A stretch of 64,000 nt of DNA, taken from assembly GCF_028858725.1 (NCBI RefSeq), contig NC_084760.1:57747367-57811366 (forward strand), read 5' to 3'. Made by a program: the position numbers and the translations under genes. Of this stretch, positions 25,701-48,101 are shown piece by piece (the first letter of the stretch is position 1; each line of letters starts with the position of its first letter). The notes below the pieces were generated by a model that saw only the letters and a program-made list of their open reading frames with translations, ran no database searches and was not told the DNA's origin. The stretch comes from Colius striatus. Lineage: Eukaryota > Chordata > Aves > Coliiformes > Coliidae.

Positions 25701-28700
25701 AGCTTTTGGCTAACTTCCAATAGAGAATAAGGAATCCTTCACTTTCTTTCCAAACTGCTGTGAAATTCTGCTGTAAAATGAACTAAAATTGCAGAATCCC
25801 ACCCAAGAGGTGGTCAAGAGTGAGACAGACTCCTGCACGGAAGAGAAAAAAGCTTTCTCTACACTACAACACCGACCTACCAACTATACCAATCCATAAA
25901 ACTATTCAGCCCCAAACTGGCTGCTTTAGTGCTTGTTGCAGAAAGACCAGAAAAGGCATCTTTCTCTGGCTTCTTTGAGCTGGTCCATGGAAATATCATG
26001 TTTTTTGCAGGTCCAGAGGCTGACACGAGAGAAACTGGAAAGTGAAGAGAAGCTTCTATGTGAGCTATCTTTACTGGTCCTATTCCTCTTCTCTTTGGGT
26101 GATTGAATCTTCACCAATAGGAGAGTGAAGGAAGGAATAAAACTACAGAGAGGAAATGGAAGGTCTGCTTCTCTGCATATTGTTTAGTCTTAAGCTGTCA
26201 AAGTCTCTTATCCATATACAAGTATCAGTCATTTTGCAGTGCCTGAATGAGAGGATGTTTCTGACTATCTGCATTTCCACTTTGTTATTTTTCCTTCCTG
26301 CAGTACATGAGGCAAAATCAGGATCAGAGCTGTACGGTAAGCTTACAATAATTGGAAGGAAAAAGTGACATGCATAAACACACTTCTTTTCTTAAAAGAT
26401 TTGATTGCATTTGCTTATATGACAATGTGCTTTCAGAAACTGCTGGATCCCATGAATTCAAGTGCTGTTTTCACTGTAAAGCATTTCAGTACCATTCTTT
26501 GGGAGAAATCTGTTTACACACAATATTAGACACCGTTTTTCTGTATGTACTACGTATCTGACCATGGTACTCATGTATGCAGTAAATGATGTCTTATAGC
26601 AAAAAAAAAGCTGCATTGAGCACTGTGGGAGTTTCTGGAGAAAAAGTTCTTAATAGGTGTCTTGTATATGTATATAGAGGAGATGTAACAGTATATGAGC
26701 CAGCTTGTGAACATCTTACCTCCTTCGGCAGCGAGCTACTTCTCTGAGTAGATATTTTGGTTTCAGAAGTACTCCCTGTGTAATTTCTCACCAATAGCTT
26801 GTGTAGCTCAATTGCTTTCAAGTGAGCTTGTCAAAAACAATCCCAAAACAATCAGAATAGCTTTGTGGAAACTAGGAAGATTCTGCAAAGAAAGCACCAG
26901 ATCATACATACACGTTTATCTGTCCATGGTGCACTTCCATCAATAATACGTTAGGCAGCTCTGCATCAAATATGGTTCCAGAAAAGCTGTCTTGCCGCAG
27001 ATATCTTGTAATGTAGAAGTAAAGCTCATTATGATTTTCCATGTCACCATGCCAGCTGACAGCACCATGCTTGCAGGCTTCACATATGAGTAATTTTTTT
27101 TTTTTAATGAAAGTGCTTTTCTATTGTGAATGTGATTTAGAAATTCTTCTAGCTGTAGTAAAATACTTGACAGAAATTTGAGGGGCACTGGCGAAAGACT
27201 ATGCAGGCACATCTGCCACAGGCAGTTGCATACCTCCAGTTGAAGGTGTGATCAAAACCAGACTCCTCAGCACTAAGATCCCTGTAATATGCTAGCAAGT
27301 TAGTAGAAATCTATGCATCTACTGGGGTGACCAGTCAGGAGATTTTAGCTCACCCATTAATATCAGTCAATACAGATTGCTTACCTGTATTATATGACTT
27401 AGATATATCTGTGCAGCACCTACTCTCTTCTCCTTATTCATATTTGGATCACATCCACTTGGTAGTAAAGTGAAACATCCTCATGCAGTAGACCAGCATA
27501 TTTTGGGCTCATGCATTAGATAATATGATGTAAAAGTGTAACAGATATGGACTCTCAGCTAGTGTTATTTTTCAGTGAACCTTGGCCACATGCACCCAAA
27601 CATGCACCACTAGGAGAAATCAAACTCTGGAGTCTTCAACAGAAACCATGTAGACTGTGTAGATGGTGTCACTAGAGAAAAGGTATAAATCAGCAGTCCC
27701 TGGATAGGTACAAGGAAAACTCTTAAGAATAAACACCAGTTGGTATATTGCACTCACTTGTGAGGTTTTTTCCTCCATTTTTCTTTTCCCTTAAAAGTAG
27801 TAAGTGCTTTAACGCTAGATGAAATGGATCCGAGCCATATTCAGGAGATGCCCCATCCTAGGACAGCTTCTACTTCTCCCCAACTGTCCTTTAAGAAGGG
27901 CATCCCTCTGCAGAAAAACCTAAGACTGTAATTCTGTCCCAGTGTGGTAAAAACCATCTATCCCTCCAGAAAAGACCATAAGATTGGTTTTTTTTGTCCC
28001 AGTGTGTTTTTTTTTCCTGTAGTGAGGACTGAAGTTGCTTGTACTCTAGTCACGCTGCCTGGCATGACCCGTGGAGTTGTGGTACACTCTGACTCTTGCT
28101 GTACTCATACATTTATCTTCCAGGTATCTCCTCATCTCAGTAGCATGGCAGTGTGCCCTTGTGCAGTGTTGGGAATCCAGTGGGGGTGAAAGACACAATA
28201 TGCTGTGCATTCCATTAATGTTAATACTGTGAGCACCATCATGCACCTGCGAGTGAAACCAACTGCTGCCACAGGAAGGATTAACAACTGAAACTTAGGC
28301 TTTCTTCAATAACCATCACACCATCAAATATGGGAAGAGGAAGGACTGGTGTTAATTTGACATCACTAACGTCAGCCTTTCAGTACCTCTTGCTATTATG
28401 GACTTCTAGAGCAAGAAAAGCATACATATAAAGATGCTGGCTGAAGATAAAAAAAAAACAGTACACTACTGGAAGTTTCAGGTAGTACAAGGTAGGCAGC
28501 ACAGAGGGATCTTCCATTACAAGTAAAGAACTAGCCACAACATTTACTACAAGTGTTGTACCCTCCTCTGGTTTTTCTATTTTTCTTTCTGATTTTTATT
28601 TGCACACTGTCACCATACTGAGGGTTTGATCTCTCTTACTCCATGGAAATTCTGATACAATTATTTTTTGAATAACATAGTCAGCAAGGCACCCTTAGGT

Positions 28701-30854
28701 ATGAGCTTCCAAAGCCACACAGCAACTGGATCAACGGTACACATCAGAAACACATCTCTGCTGATGCGAGTACGTTGCAAAACAGAAAAGGTGGGAGGCA
28801 GAGGGGTAGAAGCAAACGTCAAAAGCAGATTAAACATCATTTCAAAAAACAAGACCACAAGCTTTGTATAATGCATACTACTAACAGTTGATGAAAAAAG
28901 TGCATTTTCAGTGATGCAAAACAATAGATTGAGATCTAATATATCTACAAATGGCAATAGTAATATCAACACTTTTTAGAATAGGCTGCCCCAAAGGTAT
29001 TTTGACTGTGGTACAGGTAGAAAGTCCTATGGTATGGCATATACATATAGACTGATGTCAACAAATCACATAAAAATATACATTCACTGGGAATCGAGGA
29101 GGGGTGGAAAGGCCAGAGGAAACAAGGGGCTTTGATTTAGTGCATTTAGAGGAAATGCATTCTGCCTTCCAGTGAAAAGAGCATGTACACAACCAAAGAC
29201 ATCATTACAGATTAGTCCAATAGAGAATACCAGCAGTAAAACGGCTAGAGTTGTATATTACAGATCTTGAAGACAAAGAAATTCTTTGCATAGCAGCACT
29301 GTGAGAATTGCATTAAGTTCTTGCATGCTAGGAAATTCAGGCTTGGTCCAGAAAAAACAAAACTCTAGGGGAAACGGCCTGCCTGCTGGGTTGCAGTAGA
29401 TCTTTGCTAAAATGCTGTTGAATCCATTTTGATACAAAATTCCTATTTACAGAAACATTTTTTTCTTTTAAATAGGCAACTGGAGAAATATCTTAGTGCT
29501 TCAAATGCTCTGGAAAATTATATCACACTGATTGCCAATTCTTTGCTATATACAACAGTTAACTCCCTTACAGCATGTGTAGTAGTGAAAGATAACAATG
29601 TTCCTGATGGAGAACAAGCAAAGTTCATCCCTTCAACATTTTAAAGGTACATAAGAAGTCTATCACTAACACTGGAAAGAAAAAACGTTTACTCGAAATG
29701 TATTCTGAGTTTGAGGAATGATATCTGGAGGATTTAAAGGAAATTTTTTTCCTCTGTTCCTTCTGCCTCTTAGCAGAGGCTCTGACTCGGGTCAGTTTTC
29801 CAGCCTTTGGGCAGCCTGCTCTGTTGCATATGTAAGATCTGACTGACTCTTCTTTATGTGTTTCTACCCTGCCACGCTCTTCCCTCAAAGGGTCTCAGGG
29901 AAAGATGATGACTCTGTCTCCCAGTGTGAGGGAGAATGATGCTGTCAACTAAGTACCAGCTGGCTGATTCCTAGTGACATTCTCATTTCAATGGGCAGTT
30001 GACTCATGTGTGCAGGGAATTTTGCATTTATTTAAGTACCAAAGCTCATAAATGTGCAATAAAGAGTCTTAGACTTGTTCAGAGCACAAGTAAGACGAAT
30101 CTGTATCTGCATTAAGACTTTAGACAGCATATGTATGAATAATAGTAAAAACAGGCCTACAAAACTCACTGCTTCCATAGGTGACACTGGGATTAACAGA
30201 AAGGTTGTTTTACTTGGATCACTTGTAATTCATGCAGGAGTGTGTGTTTGTGAGAGTATGTACTGAGTCTGTTGCTTCGGAGTTTCCAAGATATATTTCC
30301 TTGCCAGAGATTACATGGGGGAACCTGTAAGTCCAACAGAGCTCTCCATCCTATAGCTAGTAAGTGCAATAAAGTGCATAATTACTATGGTTCTGTAACT
30401 ATAGCTCTGGGAACTAAAAAATTCACCACAGTGCACCGGCCCTGTTATGGGTGCAGTTGAAGGGAATATTTAAACAGTGTCAGTGTCAATTTTCTAAAAT
30501 CAGTATGTCCAACATGCAGACCAAAATCACTGGTTTTGATACTTTTGGGCGTCAGAACCAACATTTGTCATTAGAGGGACACAGAAAATCTTGACAAAAT
30601 GGACTTATCCTTGACCTGTTAGTTTATTTCAAAAACCTTCTTTTCATCAAACTTACACACATCAGGGAATGTTGTAGACATTTGATCCTTTCTCTGTAAT
30701 TCAACAATGTAATATATGTCTAAGGCGATCAAAGAAACTGAAGGGAACTAAAGAAACACCTTTACTGATTAATCAAGAGAAACACTTTCGTAATTACATT
30801 CTTCATACAAAAGTGCATCACCTTTTTTTCTGAACAAAACTGCTTAACTTTACC

Positions 30855-33337
30855 ACGAAGGTAATTTAAAGTCATTTTATTGCAGTCAGCACTGACTGAA
30901 ATTAAGTACCATAGTTTTTACAGTTCTCTCATATTACCCTTTCCTCAGCCTCAGGCATTTAAAGCTGCTCAGCTACTTAGGCATTTAAAAGGACAATTTG
31001 CCAGGCACTTTGGTTTGCTAATTTGCACAGTTAGCTTCTTAGAATCTTATGCCATGTTCCAAATTCACTATGATTCATCTCTAATTTTTCTAGTTCTAAG
31101 GAACTTAATGGAGTGCAATCTCTATATTAGGGCAAACAGGCAAATTTATAGCACTTTTGATTTTTCACTCCAACACACAGATTTTCATCTCTCTCCAAAG
31201 TGTATAAATTTTCTTCAAGAAATTTTAAAATTTGTATCTTTTCCAGTAGTAACTTTGCAATAATGTCTGAGTAAGTTTTGACAAATTGTTGACCTGTTTG
31301 AAGCCTTCATATATTGTGTGGGATTTTCACATCTAGAAAGGACTGTAAGTCTAGATTGCACAAATTCCTCTGAGCATGTTTTTGCCTTGCAGGCAGCCAC
31401 GATGGCATGATAAAATGGGATTTATGGCCCTAATGCCTGTCCGCTCCAATACTGGCATGCCTGAGCAGTTACTGATCCTACTATACAGGTTGTATGGCTC
31501 AGAACACACAGCCTCCTGTTTTCCACCAATGTTGTGCAGAGGAAAGAAGAGTAAGACCCTAAAAGGAAGGAAAAAGGCATGGATTCTCAACACAACCAGA
31601 GCAGGACAATAGATCACTATCAAATTAAGCACAGTTAATTTTCCCTATATCGACACATACACAATTCACTGGGACAAAAGCCTACACTCTCTCTGAAATC
31701 CTTTTTACATTCACATAGGAAAATGTGCACATTAATGGATCCTGGGATGATTCGAAATTCCTTAGAACACACTATGTTTTTCCAGAAGAAGAAGAAAAGT
31801 TGCAAGACAAAATCAGGCTGATGTTGAAGAAGCGCCTCTTTACTCCTGTTTAAAGGTAACATTTATCACCATTACCACACTATGCATCCAGCAACAGCCT
31901 AAAGAAGGGTGCAAAAACTCCAGGACGAAGGACACTGCCTTTCTGAAAGTTCAGCAAGAGTCTGGGTGGCATCCACATTTCTTTCACGCTGTGAGAAGGA
32001 GCAAGCCAGGCTCTCTGCGTGTCATTTAGACGGCCCACAATACTGAGTCAAGTGATGGCAAAAACATACTTCCAACGCCACGTGTCTAGGATTTCGGCCA
32101 CCATTGTGATCATACCTCGATGCAATATTTCCATACTAGATGCAGCTTGTTGCCAGAGCGCAAGTAAACTTGGTAACTGACAGCCACGAGTCAGTCAGGG
32201 AGAAGTAAATGAGCAAGTGGCTCAGGCACTCTAGTCTAGGAGAAGAGTAAAAACGGAGTTGTGGCTGCGGCACTGGGAACAACGGTCCTTGTTCTCCTGC
32301 CTCAAGTGAAAGTAAACAAGTCCATTGTTTCCTGACTTTACCAAACTTCATAGTGTAATGCTAGGAGGAAAAATAAGTTTTATGGAACTGAGCATATACA
32401 ACCTTTTTCTTCCCTTCATAAATTGTATGTTACCCTAGATGAAACTACTGAAGTGTTTACAAGTATGCTACATATATAATGGCACATTTAAGCTTTTTCA
32501 AGGGATTGGAACATTTCAGGAATGTCTCTGGTGCTGAAAAAGGCTATTGTATTACAAATCATATAATATTTTCATTCAGAAAAAAATATGTTTGGGTATT
32601 TTGACCTAGCATTATGAGGGTTAGGAAACCGAACGAGGATGCCATGAAGCATGACTGATGAATCAGTCGAGTTAGTCTGCTTCAGATACATATTGTGCAA
32701 AGGCATTGTCGCTGCAGTCACAAAAATGCATATTTAGGTTTTGTACATTAAATACTACACCTGTGAACCTATGTAAAAGATATACAAAATATAAATGTCA
32801 TCCAGACTGTATATTTCAATTTTTTTTTAAAATAAACACAAAGTATATATATATGTAGGCATATAGGTTGTAATTTCAATGTCAACACTAGCACAGTTTG
32901 TCTTTTCTAAATACAGACCTGCATACTTCCTAGACCAACACATGCACCTACGAACACATGATCATGCATACAGCTTTACCTTCTGCTGTTTGCAGAAGAG
33001 TCAGAATATACAGCACTATACATTGTTTCAACTCAAAATTGACTGGCAAGTTAAGGAAGGTGCCCTTCAAAAGAAATTCCTCGTGAGCTATTATTAAAGA
33101 AAAAAAAAGGGAAAAAAAAAAAGGAGAAAACCAAGGGTACAGTTTTCATTTCATTTCAATAAAAACACTGAAGACCATGGTGACGATGATCTAAGATTCA
33201 ATACATTTTGTCCAGCGTGTTGGTGGGGGTCACTCTTGGACAAGATACAACAGTATAGAACTGGTTGCTACAACACATACCGAACAGAGTTACAATGTGG
33301 TGTACAGCTTTCACAACTACCCAACCCATCTCTGGGT
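30855..33337 (-). other. KIAA0408: KIAA0408 3' UTR (predicted, about 2.5 kb)
   Basis: AT-rich sequence after the stop codon, with no canonical AATAAA until 30876-30881. Long 3' UTRs are usual for this gene in mammals. The end is a guess based on that first signal. The stretch holds a short TA repeat near 32846 and a 16-bp palindrome at 32653-32668. Confidence 0.4.
30876..30881 (-). terminator. Candidate polyadenylation signal AATAAA for KIAA0408
   Basis: First canonical AATAAA on the minus strand after the KIAA0408 stop. The downstream region has only a modest T-rich segment (AGTTTTGTTCAG), so support is moderate. Another AATAAA (minus strand) occurs near 30603-30608. Confidence 0.35.
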
Positions 33338-41702
<8,365 letters not shown>

Positions 41703-43912
41703 TTACTTGTGTTTGATTCTAGCTTTCAGGGAAAAAAACAACTAAGCAACCCCCAAAAATAATTACCTGAAAAGTGCTTGCAGAAGATAGCATAATGTCT
41801 CTCTATGACTGGAAGTGGTAAAACTAACATTATAGCACACAAACCCAAGGGAAGAGAAGCCCAATTTGACAAGGGACAAACATTTAGCATTGTAGAATTC
41901 AGAAATGTCTGCCCAGTGGGCTCTGAACTGTGACCACTTTGATTCTTTGCCATTACCCTTCACTATAAAACCTGTTTTCAGTGAAATTTGATTCTCCGTG
42001 ATTTTGAAAGTCATTTTGGGGCCTTGGGATTCTGCAACATCTGCCCTTGAGGGTGAAAGTTATTTTTTACATTTGCTCAAAAGACAACTGTAAAGGTATC
42101 ATGTTTGCTCCTGCACTCCTTTCACACATGCATGTGGCATGACAAAGATTATGACATTCTTTTGGCAGTTGAAAACTATAAACTTGATACATGTAGAAAA
42201 TTCTCATGGCTACATGAGAATATATGAAGGAAAACAGGACAGAAAAGCTAATAAAAGGTAACAAACATACACAGTAGAAAGCATCATTCTGCTATATAAA
42301 GGGCTACAGGTCACTATAAAGAGTTCATGTGGTTTGGATTTACATATATAAATCTATAAATGTTAGTTCCAGATACTGAACAGGGAAAACTATTCTCCAA
42401 CAGCACTAACTCAGACCAAGTTCAAAACCTTGCTCAGAATATTTAATTTATTTCTGTTTCAACCTCTCCTTCCTTTTCATAAGTCATTAGTATTTTAGTT
42501 TTTATGAAAGAAAAATTATTAATTGAACCACTAAATACATGAATTTTAAGAGAAATATTTTGGATCTGGTCATCTGACTTTGGAGCAAAAAGTTACAGAT
42601 TTTACAGGTCTGGTGTTCCTCTTGCCTTCTTAGGCATTACAATGAAAACTCCACTACCATCAGCACATTTACTGTGCTAGCAAGGCCAAATAACACTCAT
42701 TCATTCAGTTATGATAGCTTCTGTGTCATAAATGCTGGTAAACACACATCGAAACTCGAGTTTGCTAACTTTGGCTCTCAAAACCAGCTGTTGTGTTACT
42801 CAGGTGGACATGGAATCTAGTTCTAGTTCCAAACTGCCTCTGCATTGCTTTGGCCTCCTGCCAGAAATCAAGTGTATGGGCTGGCAAATTATCAGATTTA
42901 ATTAGAGGTAAGCCCAGTTCACCTTCCTGGAATTTCTCCATTTCCCTGGCTGATGTTAGTGACTGTCAAGTCACAGGAACCACTCATTTTATCACCCACA
43001 TTTTCTTTGATATAGCGAAAAATACATTTTTGAGAACATAAAGATTTTCCCCATCCTGTATTTTATTGGACAAGTCTTGTGGATTCAGCTGTGGCTACCG
43101 TGTAATCACCACTTACTAGTGTCTGCGTTATTTCAGCTGGCTGGGAAGCTGATGCCAATCTTGGAATCAGCTTCTGTCATGAACAACTAAGCAGAGGAGC
43201 TCAGCTAGAAGCCCAATGGGATACTCAGGTCTTTGGATGATAGGAAGTCCTAGACAATCTCTCAACTGACAGCCATCATTGTGCCCAACTCTAACTCTGT
43301 AGTTGCAAAACTGTTTACCCCAACAACTTTGGATGAAGGACTTGGAAAACGGTCTGACTTTTCTTCAAATATCTCGGTCAGTCAGTTTCACAATGGTGAA
43401 ACCATGTCACCATGTAAGGTGGTACTAGAGATTAATCTTTCAAACACTGACTGGCACCTGCCTTGGAGCTCTGAAATGGCAACCCTGTCTCTCAAGTACC
43501 TACAAATGGCTTTCATGTCCTTCCTGTTCTACCTGCCTAAAAACATACAGGGCAGCTTTCTAAAAACATAAACCACCTTGAAACTAATTGCTGCTGAAAG
43601 ACAGCACAGCATTCTCATCGCAAAAGAAGTCAAGTACAGGTTTGTTCATAGTCTCTTAAGGAAGGCAGCCAGGCTATACAGACTGCAGCTCCCCAGGCAA
43701 ACATTTCACCTTTTTGCCAGACTTCAGTACATGTTGATCAAACAGAACTTACTAAAAAAATTCCACTGCACTTATGATCTCTTGCAATCTAAACCACCTA
43801 TTGCTAATGAATTTTTTTCTTCTTGGCTACATTTATGTCTTTATAAGCTTCCAAGACACCTCTGAGAAATAAACAAAGGTTAACTTTCTGCTCCACTAGA
43901 ATCCTTCAAATA

Positions 43913-44104
43913 CATGTTGGAAAGCAACAGAAAAACATAAAAATGCTGTAAAGTCATAAACAAGACAGGTGGGCATTATCTGTCCACAACTTGCGCAAAT
44001 GATGATCTTGCTAGTTCACTATTAGTAATAATGACCATGTTTATGCCTGCCTGTCTTGTTCAGGACTTTAGAGCATTTATGTTTTCTGGTTGCTTTCTGA
44101 CATG
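43913..44104. repeat. Long imperfect inverted repeat (hairpin), arms about 63 bp
   Basis: The left arm (43913-43977) and right arm (44043-44104) are reverse complements at about 80% by hand alignment. Shared cores include AAAGCAAC, AACAAGACAGG and TAAAGTC. The spacer is about 65 bp. It may be a MITE-like element, a pair of inverted repeat copies, or a hairpin RNA source; no family was recognised. Confidence 0.8.
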
Positions 44105-45220
44105 CAAGGAGCAAATTACTAGCATATAGCAAGCAGCATATTACTAGAAAGTCAATACCATATAGCATACTACTTTTTACACACATAAGAATAGATATAT
44201 AATATGTATTCTTTTCAAGCATGCATACAGCATTGAAAAGGCCCCTGCTTGTTAGTGCTGGCAACTCCTATTGCCATATTTGCATTCATCTTAATAATTT
44301 CCAACTTGTTTCATGTGGGACTCTGACTATAAAAAGATATTTGAGACCATTAAACTGAAATCAAGTCTTGGAAAAGGTTAGCTAGAGAAGTTACAGATAG
44401 TTGCTTGTAGCTCTAAGATCCACAAAAACTTATATTGCTTATTAGGTTTCCCAGATTTCCTCCAAACATAAATTCTAAGAAGAAAACTCATGTTTATTGA
44501 TCTTAGCAGCTGGATGGCCATACAGTTTTGGTTTTACTGTACTGAGAGTTTTAACTCCTGTTTCTATCACTCTTCCCTGGTAGTATACCTTCTGCTTGTA
44601 TAGTGCACTGAGTCATCTACGTGGGTATTTCACAAGGGTTAAGCAACCCAAATGGACGTAAAATGCTACATTATAATTTTCTCTCAGTGTGTCAGAACAG
44701 TATCTGTGCTCTCACAGTATTGACACTTTCTGTATGTCCTAGACAAGGTCAGAAGCTCATTATAGCAATCAAATTCAAGAAAATAATCAATTTTGCCTAC
44801 ATCAGCCACATTTTCTTTTAACTCTTCCTTTAGCCCTCCCTCCTCTCAAGCAAAAAATGTTTTAAGCCACTATTTGACATTAACGTTGTTATTCTCTCAT
44901 GTCTTATCCATGCCCTTTCTATCCACGTATTAAAAATGCAACAGTTTGCAATTAACCTCTATCAGCTTTTGAAAATAATCTGCAGTGACATCAGCTGAGA
45001 TGTAATTTTTCAACAGAGATGAATTAGATTGAATGTGCACACTCATTCAGATACACAAATCTTCCCTCGATTTTACAGGAAAAAAAATCCCAATTAAATG
45101 ATATTTCCTATAAAGAGGTGTATTTCAGATGACTAAGGAAATTGAAATTACGTATTTGTTCAACTATAAAAGTGTGCCATGTGTTAAAATGTTGTGCACT
45201 TTATACATAAAAAGAAACTA

Positions 45221-45357
45221 AAATGGGAGAGTAAGAGAAAAGAAAGGAACAAGAGCTAGAAATAAGAGAGAGAGAGGAACAGTGAAAGAAGAGAAAGAAA
45301 AAAGGAGGGAAGGAAAAGAAAAAAGGAAGAAAAAGAAAGAGGGATAAAGGAAAGACT
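45221..45357 (+). repeat. Polypurine (GA-rich) low-complexity tract
   Basis: About 137 bp made almost entirely of A and G on the plus strand (GAGAGAGAGG, GAAAGAAAAAAGGAGGGAAG and similar), with only scattered pyrimidines. The minus-strand open frame rich in Phe, Ser and Leu across it is a by-product. Confidence 0.85.
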
Positions 45358-45840
45358 TGAGTGCTCATAATGCTACCTGTCATTCCTGATCTGTAGGTAT
45401 ATCTGTGCCTGCTCTGAAGAAACTGACTAGTCTTTGTTTAAGAAAAAAGACCACATATAAGATAAATGAATATCCTATTACATAGAAATAACATTAGAGA
45501 GATGTTTAAATAACTGTTTGGCATATTAGTAATTTGCTTTCTTTTTTAATCTTCAGTGCTCAAAACCACAAACTTAAAAGAAACTGTAACCATACCTTTC
45601 ATGGAATAAGAAATCCTTGGAAGTTTTTCAGTCCATTTCTAAACAGCAGTGAAAGCAACGAAACGTATACAGCTAGCCAGGATCCAGTTCTGTGAATCTT
45701 GATCTTTAAAATAAATAAGAAAGCTAAGCAAGACACAACCTTTCAACTGGAGTAGCGTTTGTAACTCTCTTTGAATAACTCTGCAGCTTTTTGCAAACTG
45801 AAAAACAGTTCCGTTCAGCATCATCCCGGCAGCTGGCTTC

Positions 45841-45852
45841 CACGTGACGTCA
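45841..45852. promoter_or_regulatory. Overlapping E-box (CACGTG) and full palindromic CRE (TGACGTCA)
   Basis: The 12-base string CACGTGACGTCA contains an E-box at 45841-45846 and an 8-bp consensus cAMP response element at 45845-45852. It lies 4.2 kb upstream of the first KIAA0408 coding exon, where a promoter for that gene would be expected. A chance occurrence cannot be excluded. Confidence 0.4.
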
Positions 45853-48101
45853 GTGCACGGAGGATGGTTTTAAAGCCATCTCTTCCAACCCCTAGCTCTG
45901 TAACTTTATATCTCCTCATATTTTGTGTAAACAACTTCAAGTCCAGGACATTTTTAGGTTTTATAGTGCAGTCCACTCTTTAAAGCTTGCCAAAGCAGCC
46001 AGCATTAATATTAACGCTTTGACAATAGGCAATTTTAGGTTTCTTTTACCAGCATTCATGTTGCAAAGGAAGATTCTTTGCTGCTTTCCTGAACCAGTTT
46101 TCAGGGTTATATTTTTTAGTATGATTATTTTGAGCTTTGCAACTCAATCCTCACAAAGTGCTTTGTAAAGAGAGTTTGCTTAAAGCAGCAGTTTTGTTGG
46201 TTTATCTTAAAGAGCTAAAAGCAAACCACTCCTCCCTAAAATTCTTTTTCTGTATTCTAAATATGTTGTCACTTATGAACAGCAGAATTATTGGTCACTG
46301 TGTAATCCTACTGTCTGGCATCCTGGGAATGGTGATTATGGTTTCTTTGGGATATACCCAAATATTCCCGCTACTTCATAAGGTTTCTAGATCAGATTCT
46401 CTGCTCTGTTAAGATACTTTGTGTCTCAGTAAAGAAAAGCATTGGAAATTGGACAGAGAACCTCCCTTGCGCAGGGAAACTCATTCCTGGCATAAGGCTA
46501 GGAAGAAAGGTCCAAAACCACCTCAGCCTGCATCTAAAGCACTGCGAGTGCCCAAAGCAAGTGTCAGCCTGGCGTGAGAGAAGGGAGTACATGTGACAAA
46601 AACGATCCAGCGAGTTAAAGTCCATGGGACACCCTGAAGCCAGTGGAGAGGAATTTAGCAGCTCCCCCTGCTGAGCCACAGGCACGAGGAGCTCAGCTTA
46701 CTCCTTGCGCGTCTGTCCACCGCAGTAACTCTCCAGTTGTGCTGTGTGTGACATTGCTTTCAATTGGCATGCTGAGAGAGAACCCAGACAAATGGTTCAC
46801 ACACATACCAGTGCCCTGCTGGTACTTGTGCTTGGATGTGTCTGTGGACATTGGCTGAGACCACCCATAGTCAGAAAATTCACATTTCAGGGAACGTTTG
46901 TCCCCACACATACCTGGCCCATACTGGACTCAGGTAACGTAAAATTCTTAGCTCTAGGTGCATTTTATAGTAAATATGAAAACAAGCTCAGGGAAACCTT
47001 ATTTGCCCTTATATGGTCTAGCTGTAAGCCTCAATGAACACACTCATTCTGCTCCCATGTCACATAAATAATGGGGCTCGGACAATTAGTGAAAATTTTA
47101 AAATTGATATAAAAATTGAACAAAGATGCCCAAGTCTACAAATGAATGTTCCTGAAGAAAAGCCCCAGCCTCTGAACTCTGAGGATTTAAAAATTCCTTG
47201 TTTATAAAGTAAGAGTGACTTCCTTTTGGGAGGTTATGTCTCAACACGCCAGCTGACATAGCTGGGAGTGAAGCCCAAGTGCCTGGGAGCAGAACTGAGC
47301 CCACAGCTGGAGGCCGGGTGCCACAGCACTGTCTCATCCCCGAACCCAGCACAGCTGCACCACAGCAAATGAAGACAGGCTCTGAAGATATTTTTTTTTA
47401 CTCTTCTCTATCAGCATAGGGTATTATTCTTGTGTCTTTAATATAGCTAACTCAATGTCTCTTGTTACATGGACTCTTTGAAATAAAACACAGTAAAATT
47501 AAAGAAAACAATAGGCTAAATCCCAGGCTTGAGTTTTCACTCAGGCAACATCCCACGTTTCTGTCAGTGAGGAATTATAAATGTGTGAGACTGGGGGCTC
47601 AATGGGAGGCCTAGGAGTGGCCATGTTAAATTTATTCTAATAAGGGAAAGGCAGGGAAAAGTTGAGACAAAAAAACCTACAGAGTGAACTCTAAAAACAT
47701 GAGCTCATTGCTCCAAAGTACAAAAGTAGTGACTTCTGCTTTGAGAGAAAAAAAGTTATCCAACAGAGATTGTCCCTTCTCCAACAGAAGCAAAGCAGCA
47801 AATGTGGTTTTCTGGCCTCTGGCACGGGCAAAATAAGCAGGAAAGCTATTGTAGTTTTAATATATCTGATATACTTCTTCCACAGGCAAAGTGTACTCTG
47901 TCTGTACCTAGTATCAGCTCTGCTTGAATTAAAAGTCATCACATCAACAAAAAAGGTGCAAAGGCATTTTAAACAAGCCCTCTGCTAAACTTCTCTTCAC
48001 CTTGCAAGACTAAAGACAAAGGAGTATGGGCTATAATCTGATTACATATTCAGGGTGATATCTATGCCAGCTAATAGTCTGCTTTCGAGAAAGCATCATT
48101 T

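Larger units (their letters stand above)
12234..30854. other. Intergenic DNA, no gene recognised
   Basis: About 18.6 kb, AT-rich, with only short isolated open frames (all under 120 codons) that lack recognisable motifs, splice context or similarity to known proteins. A block at about 16660-16900 looks like candidate conserved noncoding DNA. I saw no RNA gene, CR1 end or LTR in this stretch. Confidence 0.6.

Noticed and set aside
1-30854. Search for the neighbours ECHDC1 and RNF146, which flank this locus on the KIAA0408 side in human
   Set aside because: No frame in this interval resembles either protein; they probably lie outside the window.
45201-45383. Minus-strand Phe/Ser-rich 60-codon frame
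   Set aside because: Translation of the polypurine tract.
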